Below, piece by piece: positions 36,401-51,400 of a stretch of 64,000 nt of DNA. The stretch covers positions 164,605 to 228,604 of the forward strand of contig VXAA01000616.1 of assembly GCA_013399115.1 (NCBI GenBank). The letters run 5' to 3'. The translations under genes and the position numbers were made by a program. Under the pieces are notes generated by a model, which had not been told where the DNA came from, ran no database searches, and saw only the letters and a list, made by a program, of their open reading frames with translations. Numbering within the stretch: position 1 is the first letter of the stretch; every line of letters begins with the position of its first letter. The DNA is from Anseranas semipalmata (taxonomy: Eukaryota > Chordata > Aves > Anseriformes > Anseranatidae).

Positions 36401-39400
36401 GTGAGATCCTTAAGGAGGAAGAATACTCTCTATCTGGATTTTCTTTGTTCCAGGAAACACACGTTCAGTTTGGATGAGTACAGCACTATGATTCTCTGTA
36501 CTCAGACACACCACCTAACTGCAACATCAATATCCAACTCAAGCAATCTGTCACTCAGTCCACATACTTTTCAGCTACTACAGAAATAAGGTATATTATT
36601 TGCTGCAAACTGATGACAGTTTTCCTGCAGCAGATAATCTGGGAGCCACATCACTGAACAGAACTGCAAGTCAAAATAACCATATCTGCTTATGATGTCA
36701 TGGTAGGACATTTCACAGCAGAATGCAATCACAACATTGTACTGCTGGCAGTTCAGCAGTCACATTAACTTGGAGGAGGTACAGGTGAAATGAAGCTAAA
36801 CACTCAAATCCTAGGGGTTATCAGAACGCTTCCTCTGTATGTATTTGAATATCACCCCCCACCCTTGTATCCAAAGAGGACAAAAATCTGCAGACTCCGA
36901 TTTCCATGCCAACATTATGTTTATTTAGGGCTCTTCTAGTAGTTGTCTATTCTGCCTGAAGTCCAGGAGAGGTAAGCAAATTCCTGGTAAGATCAGATTC
37001 ACATTCTGTCACTGTGGTGTTTGCGTTGCCTGTGTGCTGGTGCTGCTTTTATCAACAGCTATTAATGCATGTAGATGCCCAGTCCTTGTTTTGAGCTGTC
37101 ACTTGTGAGAAGTTTTTCAGTATAAATTTATTCCTATAATGTTTTATCTTGATTAAATCAGTTTTTTATTTTCTCTGCAGGAGGAATTGCTCAGGGAAAA
37201 GCCTGCTGCTGCAACAACTCCGTATAGCCCGTAAAGAAGCCTCGGAGATTCTTCATGAAGCACCTGCCCCAGCTGAAAGACTCAAAAGCATGAAACAGGA
37301 TCCAGAAAGTCTGGAAGGGATGGGTGCCTTTAAACTCAGTCAAAAACAATATTTTAAAGTGAGACAGGAGACAAACAAGGTGATTTCCAGGAAACTGAGA
37401 CTGCAACCAGAGAAAGGAAATGCCCCCTTGTCAAGCCAGGGGAGCAATGGAGCTGACATAGAAACTAAAAAGAAAATGGAAGCTGAGAATATTCAATGTT
37501 CAGGAAATGCTCCGGAGTCTCCTCTACCTACAACAGAATTGCCAAGGTATCACACAAGAAAAGTCACCAGTGGTTTTGATTATGGCTTATCTAATTGTGT
37601 AAGATTAAAGAACATTACTTATTTGGTATGTGAGTTGGAGCAAAAGGGTGTGTCTGGTTTTCTTATCTAGAAAGATGGCCAAACCTGGCAGCTATTGCCT
37701 CTCATATCAGAGGCAGCCAGACTTAGATCAGAGAACTGGCTTGGGATTAGACAGGGCTTGCTATGGCACTTCTGACATGGTAAATCTAGCTGTTTTCTTT
37801 AGTTTTGATTCTAGGTAAGAGGAGCATAACAGTATTGATCTCCTTTATGAAGAACAAAACTGAGATTTACTATGCATAGCATCATAGAAAATGTCAGGAA
37901 GGGTCTGTCTCCCTGTACCAATACTGGGAGAGCTGTATCTAATCTGCCTTTCCATCTTTATACAACTCAGTCTCAAAACCTTTAATGGTGAGGATTTCCT
38001 GACTCCCCAGGTAGCACATTTCACTGCTTGATTATCCTTACAACTGTAAAGCTTTTTTTTAAATCCAATTTAAATTATCCTATCTACAATTTAAGCTCAT
38101 CATGTCTTGTTTTGTTACCAGCAACATGGAAAAAGGTTTATTCCTCTTCTTGGCATAAAAAGCCTTTCACAAACTGGAAGATGTGCCATGTCTCCCCTTG
38201 TATCTCTTTTATTTCCCCTGAACAAAGCAATTCTCACTCTGTCATCAAGAAGAGGGCAAGAGCCCAGAGTGGCAAAGTATAACCATGAGGAGCTGGTTAT
38301 ACTACAGGAATACCTTGTAAGGCTAGAAAGGAGAAATAACAATGGTAACAATTGAGGAAATTGGAGAGCTTGCTCCAGTTACTTGGGCTTCTGCCTCCTT
38401 AGGCTTAATGAAGTTTAATGAAGTGTATTCTGCATAAGGTCTGATTTTCAAGTGAAATCAGGTGGCCACCTTGTGCACCTGCCCAGCTATTTGGGAGATC
38501 TCCATTATACTGACTTTTCAAAAGCTATATTCTGTCTGCTATTTTTAGGGTGAAATTTAACATTTTGACTTTGACATATGAGCCTTGGCAAAAAACATGG
38601 ATCTGCCTGCTCCAGAGACTATTACTTTTTTCAGTTTTAAACAGTTGCCTACCCTACCACTTAAACAGTTCGGTTAGCATGTACTAGGTTTAAGTGGTAG
38701 ATGGTTGGCTGTGGGTTATTTCTCCAAGGAGTAGCTGATACTAAAGCTCATTGCTTCCATCAGCTCTATAAAACTCCATTTTGTCTACCTGTTAGCCTGC
38801 CACATAGATGGCAGACCATGGCTTGGCAAGAATTTGGGTTATTATTGTTGTTGCTGAGTAATAGCTCACAATGATTTCAAATTTCAGTTTTCTTTCTTGC
38901 TATTCTAATTGTTGAGGCACCTGGGGCTTGAAGGATTGTAAAGAAATTGAACTTAATGTTTGCTGTGAAAATGGCAGATGAAATCTTGCTGCAGACATCA
39001 AAATAGAGAAAGATGGAAGGTCTTGCTTCAGGGGAAACTTGTCCCTGTATTATAGCAGATAGGAAAGGAAACAGAAGACAAAGTATTTTGGTGTGGAGAA
39101 AGGGAGTGAAATCTGAAACAAGCCTCTGCTAAATAGCATGTTTTGGTCTCCAAACAGATTGCCACCACTTATCAGAAGTTTGATCACTTTCTTTGTTTCA
39201 GAGAGATGATTTCACCCAATGACAAGTTCTTGTGTCCCCCACAAACATCATAAGTGCTTTCTAAATCTATTTTAGCCTTTCATGTCAAGATCCACCCTCA
39301 AGTGTATGGTATAAATATAAGGAAAAGAAATGCAAACAGATGAACAAGGGTGTCTTTTCTCCCAAGTAAAAAGTTAAAGCAAAGAAGAATCTGTGTATTT

Positions 39401-42400
39401 TTCAGGACAGAAGAAAGTAAGAGAGAGCTATCCCAAAAGGAAGAACAGATGAAAGAGAAACACAGGAGATGCAGATTCCAGGAGCAGCTGGAGAGATTTC
39501 AGCCTCATCAGTCAGTTACTGGAAAGCAGCCCATGGCAGAGAAAACACCTGCCTTGTTCCACATGGTTAGTAGTTCAGCATAGGACTGTCCCTTTCAGAA
39601 TGGCTTCCTGGCCAAAGGTAGATGTGGTTGTAGAAAAGTAATTTCAGTTGCATTATTTAAAATCTGTTTGTTGAGGAGCAGCATTACCTGGAGAGATGAG
39701 CAGTCCTACAGCTCTTCTCCCATGCTAATGACAATTTTTACACCTTTCCTGTATGGGGAGTGTTCCTTGTACAGCTGCCCACCAGACTTGATGTTCGGGG
39801 GCATGGCAGGAATCCTGGCTTGCTGAAGTTGGTGGGCTCGGTGTCACTTCCCTGGAGCCAGACTTTCACACATGATTCTTCATAACTTTAAAAAAGTGAA
39901 ATGTTTTCACTGTACTTATAAAGCAAAGTCTATGTTGAGTCCTGTCTAGTTGTCTGCCCCTAGAAACTTTATATTTCAATTTTGTGGGTAGGAGTAAGTA
40001 GTTGTTGAGGATTGTGATTTTAATAATAGCTTTTGCTTTGGGCTGAAGCCCTGATTAAGGGAGTATGAAATTACCCTGATTTTTCCCAGAAGCTAACATA
40101 TGGCTCAGGACAGGGTAGTTTTTCCTTCTGAGGAGCTTTGTATATGTAGTCCTAATTCATCCTTCCACTGATTTCAGTAAGCACAATGCCAGCTGAGAAG
40201 GTAAGAGGAGATGAACTCCAGAATTTGTCCATGGGTACACCATAATGATTTTTGAGCCAGTAGCAATAACAAAGCTCTCTTGTCAGTACAGAAGCTGAAA
40301 GACTTTACAACCCTAACCTGGGGGATGGACCATTCAGATGTGCTTGTTTTGTAATGAATTGAATGCTATATTTCTGCAGATTAAAAGCTCATTTTTTCAC
40401 ATTGGATTAATCACTGACAAGTGCAGGACTGACAAACTGACAGGTGAAATTCACCTCTATCAACCTGCTCTGGAATGAACAGTACGCTGCACAGAGCTGT
40501 TCCCTTAGCTCCCTCAGTCCCTGTTGTAAAGGCTGTGGATCTAGTCTTCAGACTTGCTCCTTTCTCAGTCTGCCAGGAGGTGCTACCAGATTCCAGTTAG
40601 CCCTTATTAAGATGCAGGCACTTGCTCATCAGAAATATACTTGAGCTTTGCTAACTCATTCCTTGCAGTGCACTAAGTGATTGCTGGATTGTGCTCTATC
40701 TTGGTCATTTCCCATATTTGCTGCACTGAATCCAATGTAATGGAGGTGAAGGCCTGGTAAAGTGGTTTCTCTCAAGTACAGCTCAGGGTACATCTAGACT
40801 GTAGTCTTGCTGTCACTGAATCAGTGTAAATATACCCATAACAGCTGTAATCATGTTACTGCCAGCTAGGCAAGGCGGTGTGGTCATTGGCATAAGCTAA
40901 CCAGCCCAGGATTTAATTGGGTTCTGGTGCCTGTAGAAACAGCTAACTGGTACCTAAACTAACTGACAGGCTGCTTGGGGGAAACCTGCCCAAACTTATG
41001 AGGCACTGTTGATGGAAACAAAATCAGCCCAACCTATAATTTTTATTACTGTTTTTTCTTACTGCAGCTTTGCTCTTAGTTCTTCACAAATATTCATTAT
41101 TAAAATTAAGAATGAAAAATGTATCAGCATCATCCATCAAATGCAAATCATTTATAAGATTACTTGAAATTCATTTTGACAGCAGCATTTTTTGTCTTTG
41201 AATTAGAACAGGTTTTTCTCTTTCATTTTTTCTTTTGCTGCACATAGAAAGGCAGAAAAACTTGAATGTTTTGACATTTAAAACTAAAGTAGTATGATTT
41301 GGCAGCTGTCTCTAAGTGAAAATATCTAATATCTATATATAAACATGTATATTCAAAGAACAAACCATGATGTTTGACAGAGTAGCACACTTTGAAACTT
41401 CTTTTCAAAGTCCTTTGTCTTGGCAATGATAGATGTTGAGATCTGGAATACTTGTCATAGTTTCCAGAATTCCTCTGACCATTTTTAATGTACATAAATA
41501 ATTGAATTGAATAATAATCAGAGGGGAAGTTTAGAAACTCTGTAGTTACTGTAGCTGAGGCTCTTGGAAAGAAATGTAAAAGAAATTTAAAAAGCTGCAT
41601 TATAGTTGCATGAGAGTTCATGTCTAAAATTTAAAAGCAGTGAAATTCAGATTTAATATTGCTGTCTCTTTCTTAACCCAGTTCAGTCAAACTGCGCTCT
41701 GTGGGATGTACTAGTATAAGTGAGAAGCAGGTTTGGGAAGAACACTTTCAAAACTGCACAGGTAACTTAAGATCCTATGAACTAAGTTTGAGAGGTATTT
41801 TGGCATCTAAAGAAGGGGCTGATATCCAGTGGTATTTTCAAGACAAGCAAGTACCAAGTTCCCATGGAAATCAGTGGGTTCTTTCTCTGAATTCTGCCTG
41901 TCATTCAGATACCTAGACATGCGACTACTTTTGCAGTCTGACCCAACTCTTAACTTTAAAAATGCACAGAAAAGCCTGACTTCTGTGTACCCCCCCCCTT
42001 CACCTCTACCACCCAAACTTTCAGTGAAACTTAAGACTGGCATAATATGGCATAAATAGATTTCTCCTGAAAACAGCCCCCTTAAACACATTTTAACCTT
42101 TGGATCTAGTTCAGGACTGATTTAAGCATCTGCAGTTCTGCTGAAAGCCATCTGAGTGGTGATGTAATCCATGCTGTAAGGTCATGTTGAATTAATAGTT
42201 TAATGTGTAGGGTTTGTTGCGGTATTTGAGCAGAGTATTATTGACAAGGGAGATGGAGAAGGAATGCTGTGCAGCATGTAAAACAGTTAAATGAAAGATG
42301 TAAAATGAAATGGGTTTGCCCTGTCATTTAATTGATCTTGTCTATTATGATAGAGTAACTTAGTACTAATGTTGATTTCTGTATTACATTGACATTAGGT

Positions 42401-45400
42401 GGGATCCAGATAATAGTTGTTACTTTTGCCAGGCTCGTATCTGATTTTTGTGGCAGGGAGCAGCACAAGCACCTTACTGTTTAAGGGAAGACAGGCCAGG
42501 AACTAAAGGTGACAGCAAGGCAGGCAGGGGCAGAGACCTCACCAGCAAGGGGTGCAGTCCCACAGTACCCAAACAAGAAAAGCAGAGCAGGTCCAGTGAG
42601 GGTAACCAGTTGCCAAGTCTGGTGGTGAGGTAGGTCCCCAGATCAGGGCAAGAAAGTCAAGTCAGGGTCAGGATTGGGTCCAGTGAGAGTAAACGGGGTC
42701 AGCCAACAGTCCAGTGATTATGTGGTATGTCTGCAGTGATGAAGCAGGTCTGAGATCAAAGCCAAATCAGTTGAGTTAGGGGCAGGGTTCAGATGGGTGA
42801 GGCATGTGGCCAGACATGGGTACAGCTGCAGTGTAGCTTGGTCAAGGACCAAGGGCAAGTGTCTGGGCTTAAATGTGGCTCCCCAGCAAGGGGGAAGGGC
42901 CCGACAGGCTTCACGCAGCTTTTTTCACAGCAGCAGCATCTGAAGTTACACGGCTGTGCTGTGTCAGGACTGGCCTTGAACACAGGCAGCTAAACCACTG
43001 CAGGGGGTGGTGCTCATGGCCCTGATACTTTACATCCAGCTATGGATTTAATTTAAGACAGCAAACATCAGGTAGCTTTTATGAAACTTTCATTATTAGG
43101 ATGAAAAGGTTGTTTTCCAGTGGGGCTTCAGCTTGATTCTCTGTTTACCTTTATTGCTTTATCATGATACGGCAGAACAAGATAATGTAGTTTGAAAGCT
43201 ATTAGGAACCACCTTGTTACCAGTACCTTTTAAACACTGTTTTATCTACCTTGTACAGTCAAACTATTTGGAAAATGAATGCATTGACTCATACTGAGAC
43301 ATCTAATTTTTCTTGGCTACACAATCACTTTGGCTAACCTTGTGTTAGTAATTATATTACTATGATCATCATCATATTGCAGCTTAGCCTTACAGCTGGC
43401 TTACTAAACAAAAACATTCAGGCATGCAACCGAGTCATTCTAGCTTAACAAATATATTGTGCAGACACTTTCTTTCCAACTTGCAAACATAGACTGTCTA
43501 ACCTGTCTGTCAAAATTGGCAGGGTTGTGTTTTTTATATTTATATACCTTTGATTCAGCTCACTGATGTCAGGTAAAATTCTTAAACCAAAAGATTTTCT
43601 TCTTGCATTCCCTCAAAGCTAAAATTAACAAAGTACTATGGTCAAAACCTTCCTTGCCCTTTCACTGCCTTACTCTCTTCTGAGGATCTGATGTGACTTC
43701 CACAGGAAAATCCCTGAAAAAATTCCTGGGTCTTACCAACCATCAGGAGCAGTGCTCAAGTATGTTCAACTACTGTGACAGTTACCCTGGACTAGTACGG
43801 TACGACTGAAAGTAGAGGTTGATTTCTAAAACCTCTAGAAATATTTTTAGTTCAATTACTGGTCCCACGTGGTTTTTTTTAAATGTAGAAGATGCCTTGA
43901 TCTGCACAGTTGAAGTGTTTTGATTCTTTACCTGTCTTAACTAAAATAGGTGTCTGTGATTTTCGTTACTATTGTAGGGAAGTCTTGATCTTTTAATGTA
44001 GTAGTGTGACAACAACACTGGAAATTGCCTTTTTCTTACATCTTACCCGAGCACAAAGGGTTGCTGAAAGAAATGGACTGTGGGTCCCAGGGACCCAGCC
44101 TAACAGTTTACCAACTGGACCATACTACTTAGGCATCTCACCAACTCCACTGTAAAGCTGCTTACATGAATGTGCTTAGGTGATGTCCTAAGCAATGTTA
44201 AAAAGTTGCTATTGCTGTGGAAGATGCATAAATGAAAAGAACTATAAGACTTCTGCAGGTAGTTAAACAGGTAAAGCTACTGAATTTTATACATTTGTTT
44301 CAGAGCAGGGCCATGCCAAGCAAAGAGAAATGAAAGTGAAATTCATGTCTCAGTAGAAAGACCGTACCAGGACCTGAGCTGCCAGTTATGAAAGGAATAG
44401 GTTTTGTGCTGGTTCTGCACTGAAATGCTGGCTTTTCTCCAACAAAGTGGTGCCATACACATTTGGAGAAGTCGAGGAAAACTTGAATCTTATTTCCATT
44501 ACAATGATCTTGTGACACAGTAATGGGATTTTTCTGTATCTGTATTACTCTGAAACTAATCTTGTGATTTTAAATCACCTTGTGACTAAATGTTGTTTTC
44601 ATTTACACTGAACCAAAGCAACTGCTACATTTGCACCTGTGTGAAGGTAACTGAATCCAGCATTTAGCCCTTACTATTTTACTATAGCTTAATTAATTGT
44701 AAAAATTGCAAAATATTTCCTACTCTAAATCTTTTTCTGGCATCAAAGCTGAATTTGGCTTGTTCTTCAGTCTAGGTCTTCTCACTCTCTTGGTCTGGGG
44801 TTGTGGCCAGCAGTGATGTGCCAAACAGCCAGCAGATGGCCCCTGAATTCCTCCCTTTTTGTACAGTGAGGTATTTAATGAGTTCCTGGAGCAAGATTAA
44901 AATCTCTTGTACTTAATGAACCTGCTGCCTCAATTCAAGAAAGGCTTCAAAATAAACTAAAGCAATTAGAGATGATGTAGTTAAATTTAGCTTGCAGAAA
45001 CAGAAGGCCAAGATTCCTGTTTGTACCACCAGTCCAGCACACAGGATTCAGAATAGCATGGAAGTTCCCAGGAAAAGGTTTTTCTAGCATAGGCGACTGT
45101 TAGCTGGCACAGGGCCTGTATTTCTGGCCTCCTCTTCATCTTCCCACATGGTACCAGAGTAGGAAAACAGGAGGATTTGCTGGCACAGTACTTCATGCTT
45201 AGGTTGAATTCAGCTGATTTACGGTCTCCTTGGTTGTAGTTAGCAAGCTGGAGGAGCTAAGGCTGCTACTGCCTCCGCCATGGCCCAGGATGTCACGGAT
45301 GCATCCTGAGGATTTGCCTTAACAGGCAAAGCAGAGAATCTAGGCCTTAAATCTTTGTCGTAAACATCTTCCTTTACACAGGCAGTCTGCTTGCTTGTTT

Positions 45401-48400
45401 TTTGTGTTCTCAGAGTAATAGATGTTATTGGAAGTGTGTGCTTTAGTGCTCTTAGGGCACAGATAAATGCAAGTCAGGAACTTTACATCCTGATGACTGT
45501 TCCTAGTAGTTCTGTGCATGCAACCAGAGCAGTTAAAAATGGCATACGCTCATCCTGCTTTAATAACCTGGTGTCTTCTTCAGCAGGTTTCTCAGCCACA
45601 CTGCTGCATCTGGGCTCAGAACCAGGAGACTCTCATTCTGTACTGAGCACAGCAGGACTACCAAAATGCCATGGAGAACTTCCTTCCATTTAAATTTCCA
45701 CACAGAGACCCAGCCTGGTTGTTTAGCAGGGGCTCCCACCTTTGTCCATTGTACTTCACAGCCATGGAATGAATGGGACTGTCATGTCTTTCCGAAGAAG
45801 AGACTGTTTTCAGTGCTGTTTCTCTGATGGGAAATAGCTACAGGAAAATGTGAGATATTTAGTCCTTTGTATTTCCTGACACATCTTGGAGGTGATTAAA
45901 ATGAGTTTAGGTTTACTGAATATACTTATGCGTGATCTTGACAGATGGGAACATTTGTTGTTGTCCCTTAAGGGAAAGGTTAATATAAGTAAAAAGAATA
46001 TAGTTTCCAGAATTACATGCATGAACTTGCTGCCAGTAGAGGTCCTAAACACTCCTCTATTCACGTTAGTGGAATGGTTCGAATTAAACTTGAAGAGAAG
46101 GCAATAAAGTAAAATGTCCATGGGCTAATATTTATTTCTCTCAGAAGAGGGCAGGAGGAGAAAAAGCCATTTCTGTGCCTTGTCTCTCTTCAGGTCTTGC
46201 TCTTTGACAGGTCCTGTGTTTGTTGGCAGAAGGAATAGCTATGATAAGGTCGCAGTGCATATGAACAAGTGCCAGTCAAATTTATTTAGGTAGAGAAATA
46301 CTTTGTGCCATGCTTGTCTTTCTTGGCACTCATAACTCCTGTCCTTACCTCACAGCTGAGACCTCTGAGACTATTTGTAGAATATTTTTTTTTGTAAAAT
46401 AGAATATTTATTTGTAGAATATTTGTAGGAGGAGGCTGAATCTGGCCCTCTGCTTTTCTAAGGGGCTGTTCAAGCATGTCTGATGCAGCTATAACACTAC
46501 TGTTAAAGAAGGTTTACAGTTTAAACTGTATTCCTAGTTTTTCCTCATGCCTGCTTGTTTAGCGTTATGACTGAGGTTGGACTACAGCCCTGAATCTTAA
46601 CACATTGGGGGATAAGCTTGGTCACAGCTTGTAAACACTTTATTAGAGTAATAATTATGGAAACATTATTCTTAGTGGCAGGGCTATTGAAAGGAATTCA
46701 AGGCTTTGTCTGGAACTACCAAGTGGAGGAATCCTGCAGTTAGCTTTATTTTAAAAACATAAAGTTCCGTCCAGCTATGTGCCAAGCACCTGGAGTTCCT
46801 GCAAGATTCACTGGAGATTGTAATCACTTAGCGGTTCTCAAAATCACAGATAACCCATATTTACTGCCCGAGAGAACTCACAGGACCAAAGAGTTGTATG
46901 CGTAGTATTTTGCAGCTGGACACAAGATCACACAGCCTGTGTGACAAGCTGGACATAATCCATTTCTAAACTGGAAGCTGGTAGTGTGAAGAGCAGGCCA
47001 CTTAAGCTCTGGTAAAACTTCTGGATAAAGCAGCTGAGCTTTCAGCAAACCAGCGATGCTGCAGTACGCTGCATGGACAGTCCAAAGCAGAACCTGTTAC
47101 CACGCTCACTGTGCAGGGTGGTTAAGCTCACTCTGAGTTTGGGCATGACACTGCCTCTGTGCATCTGTTTCCTATATCAATTAGAGTATTGCCCTAATCA
47201 GGGCCTTGGCAAGATCACAATGGGAGGGACTTAAGTACTACAGCTGTGGGAACTGCAGAAGGACTTGAAAGAGGCTGCATAGTTAGCTCCCCACTTTTTT
47301 TTTCCTGTGGGATTTCCATAGAGTATCAGGGGAAATACATGACAAGATAAATGGATTAAAAAAAAAAAAATAGAAAAAATAAGGCTTTACCTAAGTTGAT
47401 GAGTATATGGTGAGTTTCTTGGAGTATCAAACTAGTGCCCTTTCAGGAATATTTAAAGCCAGCTGGGAACAGTTGTGAAATATGAGCCTAGTTTTCAGAT
47501 GACTGAGGACCAATTCCATGCTCTACCACAGTATTTCAAAGTGACTGTGTACAATTTCCTTCCCTGCTGCCGGTATGGAAATCATGGCACGTTTTATTTG
47601 TGAGGCAGTTTGAAATCAGCTGAGGAACAATGCTATGGAAAATAGAGATACTACCGTCTGGGTTTTAAACAATATGATACTGTTTCAGGAATGTTGGAAA
47701 AAAAAAAAAGATGACTTTGAACCTTTCTTGATAATTTTACTCTGTTTCTCTTCAGAGTGTTTTACAGGCTTGTGATAATTAATCCAGCTAGATCGGGACT
47801 AGGATAAGGAAATGTTATACTCACTTTGCAGTTTCATAGCGAAATAATCCATTCCAGAGCCAAGACTGAGACACAAGTTCCTAATTCCCAGTCCTGTGCT
47901 CACATGAAATGTGTAAGTAATTGTACTTCTTTCACATATTTCAGCTGCTGCTTGTTAACTAGGAGTAGAAACTCAGAGTAGAAGCTTTTTGTTACGTGTG
48001 CTTCGAACACCAACACAATGGGGCTCTGAATCCCTCTAAGCTTAAGTGTTACTGTAATGTAAACACCAATCATGGAAAAGGCACTTCTCATTTTTAATGA
48101 TTATGTCTCAGAAAGCAAACAAAATCACATGGGATTCAATGCTACTTTGATTTAAATCTTATTGCAATTTTCGGAGCGGTTCTTTGTTTACCTGAGGAGT
48201 TGAGTCTTTGACAGAAAATTTTCCCACTTCTGGCAAATAAAGAAGAAATTGTATGTAAAGCAGCTGCTTCTTGCCAGTAGCTTGAATGTTTTTAGCTGCA
48301 CTCAGACTTGTTGCCAAATGGCCTCAATTTACACGATTTTTCTTGAATATATTTGGGTGAAAAATAACCATTTAAAAACATTTTGGGTTAGTTAGCATGC

Positions 48401-51400
48401 TGCATAACCACACAAACATTCTGTGTCCTCATGAACATTAGAATTATGTTGGAATTGGTCCTCAGTCATCTGAAAACTAGACTGGTATTTGACACATACT
48501 GCTAGCTGGCTTTAAATACTAATTAGAACATTCTACATGCTAATGAAGTATTTCAAGGAGCAATTCTGTCAAGGAAGTCATAGTTGCTCTAACTGTGCTT
48601 TCCCCATCACTGCTGACTGATAGATGTTCTTGTTGCATTCATAGTATTCTGATCTAGTGATCTCAGACTGACTAGAAATATATTGTCCAAGACAGACCAT
48701 TAGCTGGCTGTGTAAGACTCTCTGGTCGTAGTAATGTTCCAGACCCAGGACAGAGCAAGAAATCACAGTAAGTCACACTGGCGTATACGAGAGAGAGAAC
48801 GTTAGGAGTACTGGCAGCACAGGCAAAAGTGAGCAGGTTAGGACAGAGAACATACTCTAAGGTACAAGATTCTTCTTATTCAGGAGCAAATGCTTGATGC
48901 TGTGGAGTTGTCTTGTTCACTGCAGATAGCAGAAAAAATGTATGTTGAATTTTGGGCTGAAATTACTTTCCTGCCTGTGTGATCCTGAATGATCTCTGTG
49001 CTATCATATTCTTTGGGCCACATCCTTGACTCTCATGCCAGAAGGGTTATACATTTTTCAGTAGCACAGATGAGCTAGCTGTTAATTCTAGTGAAGCAGT
49101 TGAAAATTCCCTTATAGGGAATATAGGGTGGGATAGGATTAAAAGGGATTGTTGTAGAACACTGACATGTCCTGAGCCAGAAATGTAACTGATCCTACCT
49201 ATCATTAATTGTCTGCCAGAGCTGTAGTGGATATAAAGCTACTTTAGATTGCATTTGGGGTTGACAATGCTTGGATGGCAGCAACAAGAAAAGGTGTACA
49301 AAGTGAATTTTGCTGTCGTTGGTTCTTGTGCCAAGCAGAGCTCAGTTCCTTTGTGTGTCACATTCAAACTGCACTCCTATCCTCAGTAATTCCTGGTGAT
49401 GAGCTGACATTTCACTCTGACACTTACCCTCTTTACGCTCCAGCAGACGCGCTGGCTAGCTTTAGCACCTCCGTGATGCCGGGGATGGATGAGTGGTTCC
49501 TGCTGAATCAGGAGAGATTATATTCTTCATGCCCAAGATTAAGAATAATTGTCCAGAACATGAAAATAATTTTCAGCAAATAAATTTTCATTGTTGTTCT
49601 TATTTTTTTAGCTTAACCTCACGTAGTATGTAATGTCCTAACTGGAGAACTACCGAGATCATGGCAAATAATGCTTCTGTTACTCAGCTCTTTGAGTTCC
49701 TGCAATCTTACTCTGGCAGAGTGATGTGCTTTGGAGGATCATATCTCCTCCAATTTAGCAATCTGAAGCTCAGTTCAAATCAGAAAATTTCAATAATATC
49801 TTGCTACCATTATATTTTTCAGGTCCATAACCTCAGCACGTTTGATATTCAGAAAGCCATTCGTGCTATATAGAGTGAATCTAGAACAAAAATGCATTAA
49901 CAGAAAAACCATTCAGACCATTAACATCAATCATACTCTCCTTTTTGTTATTAAATGTTGCCTTCCTAATTACAGTATGTTCTGCCAGTTGCATTCAGGA
50001 AATGCAGATACTTTCTGCATTCTTATCCGTTGCTCCCGCTTTGCAATGATAAAGCAGTTCTTTGAATAGTTTCAGGGTTTATTTCACAATTTAATGTGGA
50101 ATTTCAGATAATCTAGCAGATGGCATTGTCATCATTTTTCCTTCCCCACAGAATGAAAATGAACAAACACTTGACATTTCCAATATGTCTTCATCTAATG
50201 CAAGAATTTTTAGAAGCCATGGAAGTGTTATCTGCTTTGGTTTAGAGAAAGGGGCAGAAATGTTAAATGTATCCTAACTATCTACTGTTCTACATTAGCA
50301 ACATGTCTGCATGGAAAATAGACGTATAACCACATAATCAGCATGCTTGTGTTTTGTACTGTGAGCTCTGCCTCCAGCAAAGCATGAACATGCAATGCTA
50401 GAGCTATTTCAGCATAAAAGTATAGAATTTTCATTAGAGAAATTAGCTAGAGCTGCTAAAGTACCTAGAAATCAGTTCACATTTACAAACGTACAGCAGA
50501 TGCATCATTTGGCAGAAGATTTCTGCAGTCAGTAATTTGCCATTCATCAGGGATTGCCTCTTAAATCTGTGATCCAAGCTAGGGTGCGGATGACATAGAA
50601 GGATAAATTTAGACATGGCTGAAAACAATTATTTTGATTAAGCCTCCAGCCAATGAGAGTAAGATTCCTCCTATTCCTCCCCTTCCCCCTCATTCACCTC
50701 CTCCAGTAAAGGAGGAGGAGACTCAGTAAGTATAACTTATCTGTTCTACATGCAGCAGATGCTTTCATTTAGCTCTCAATGCTATAGAGTCTGCTCAGCA
50801 TAGTAGAGGGTGTATTTTCATTGAATGTGATGCCTTGCTTCAGCATTAGCATCAGTTTAGTTTGTTTGGGGAAAAAATGCTAGAAGGAAAATGCTAAAGT
50901 TTTCTTTAGTTGCAACAGTGAGACTGTATCTGTAAAAAGTTTGCTTCTCCTTGACCTACCCTTCCACTGGGAGATAACCCTCAGCCTGGGTGAGCTGATT
51001 CTAATGAGAAGAATTGACTGCTTTCTTGGATCTGTGGGGTGAAATGAACTTTCCAAACATGTAATGTAGCGTGTTTTTCAAACAGCAGTTGGATGGCAAC
51101 CACTTTCACTTGCCATCAGCCTTATACCTAGCTGGAAGCCAGCAGCAATGTTCTCAGCTGGCCCTTTCAGCTCCTGAGCTGCTGCTCTGTCATTTAAGCC
51201 TCTAGCAGCTCTGATAATTTTTCCCAGTTTTAGGGCAACAGAGCTGTTTGTCCAATCCAGTATGCAGGCATAGTAAAAGCAATGCCAACTAGTCTTTTCA
51301 AAAACCATCAACAAAAGCATCATTTAACCAATTAGAGCTATTTTATTAGAAACAAAATGACATTAATCTTGGCTGACAAACTTGTATCCACCAAGCTTCA

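Noticed and set aside
46380..46435. Repeated tagaatattt units
   Set aside because: A short AT-rich low-complexity patch without wider structure.
49275..49583. 102-codon open frame in the large DNAAF8 intron
   Set aside because: No fitting splice sites in phase 0 and no recognisable family. It is about the length expected by chance in 64 kb.
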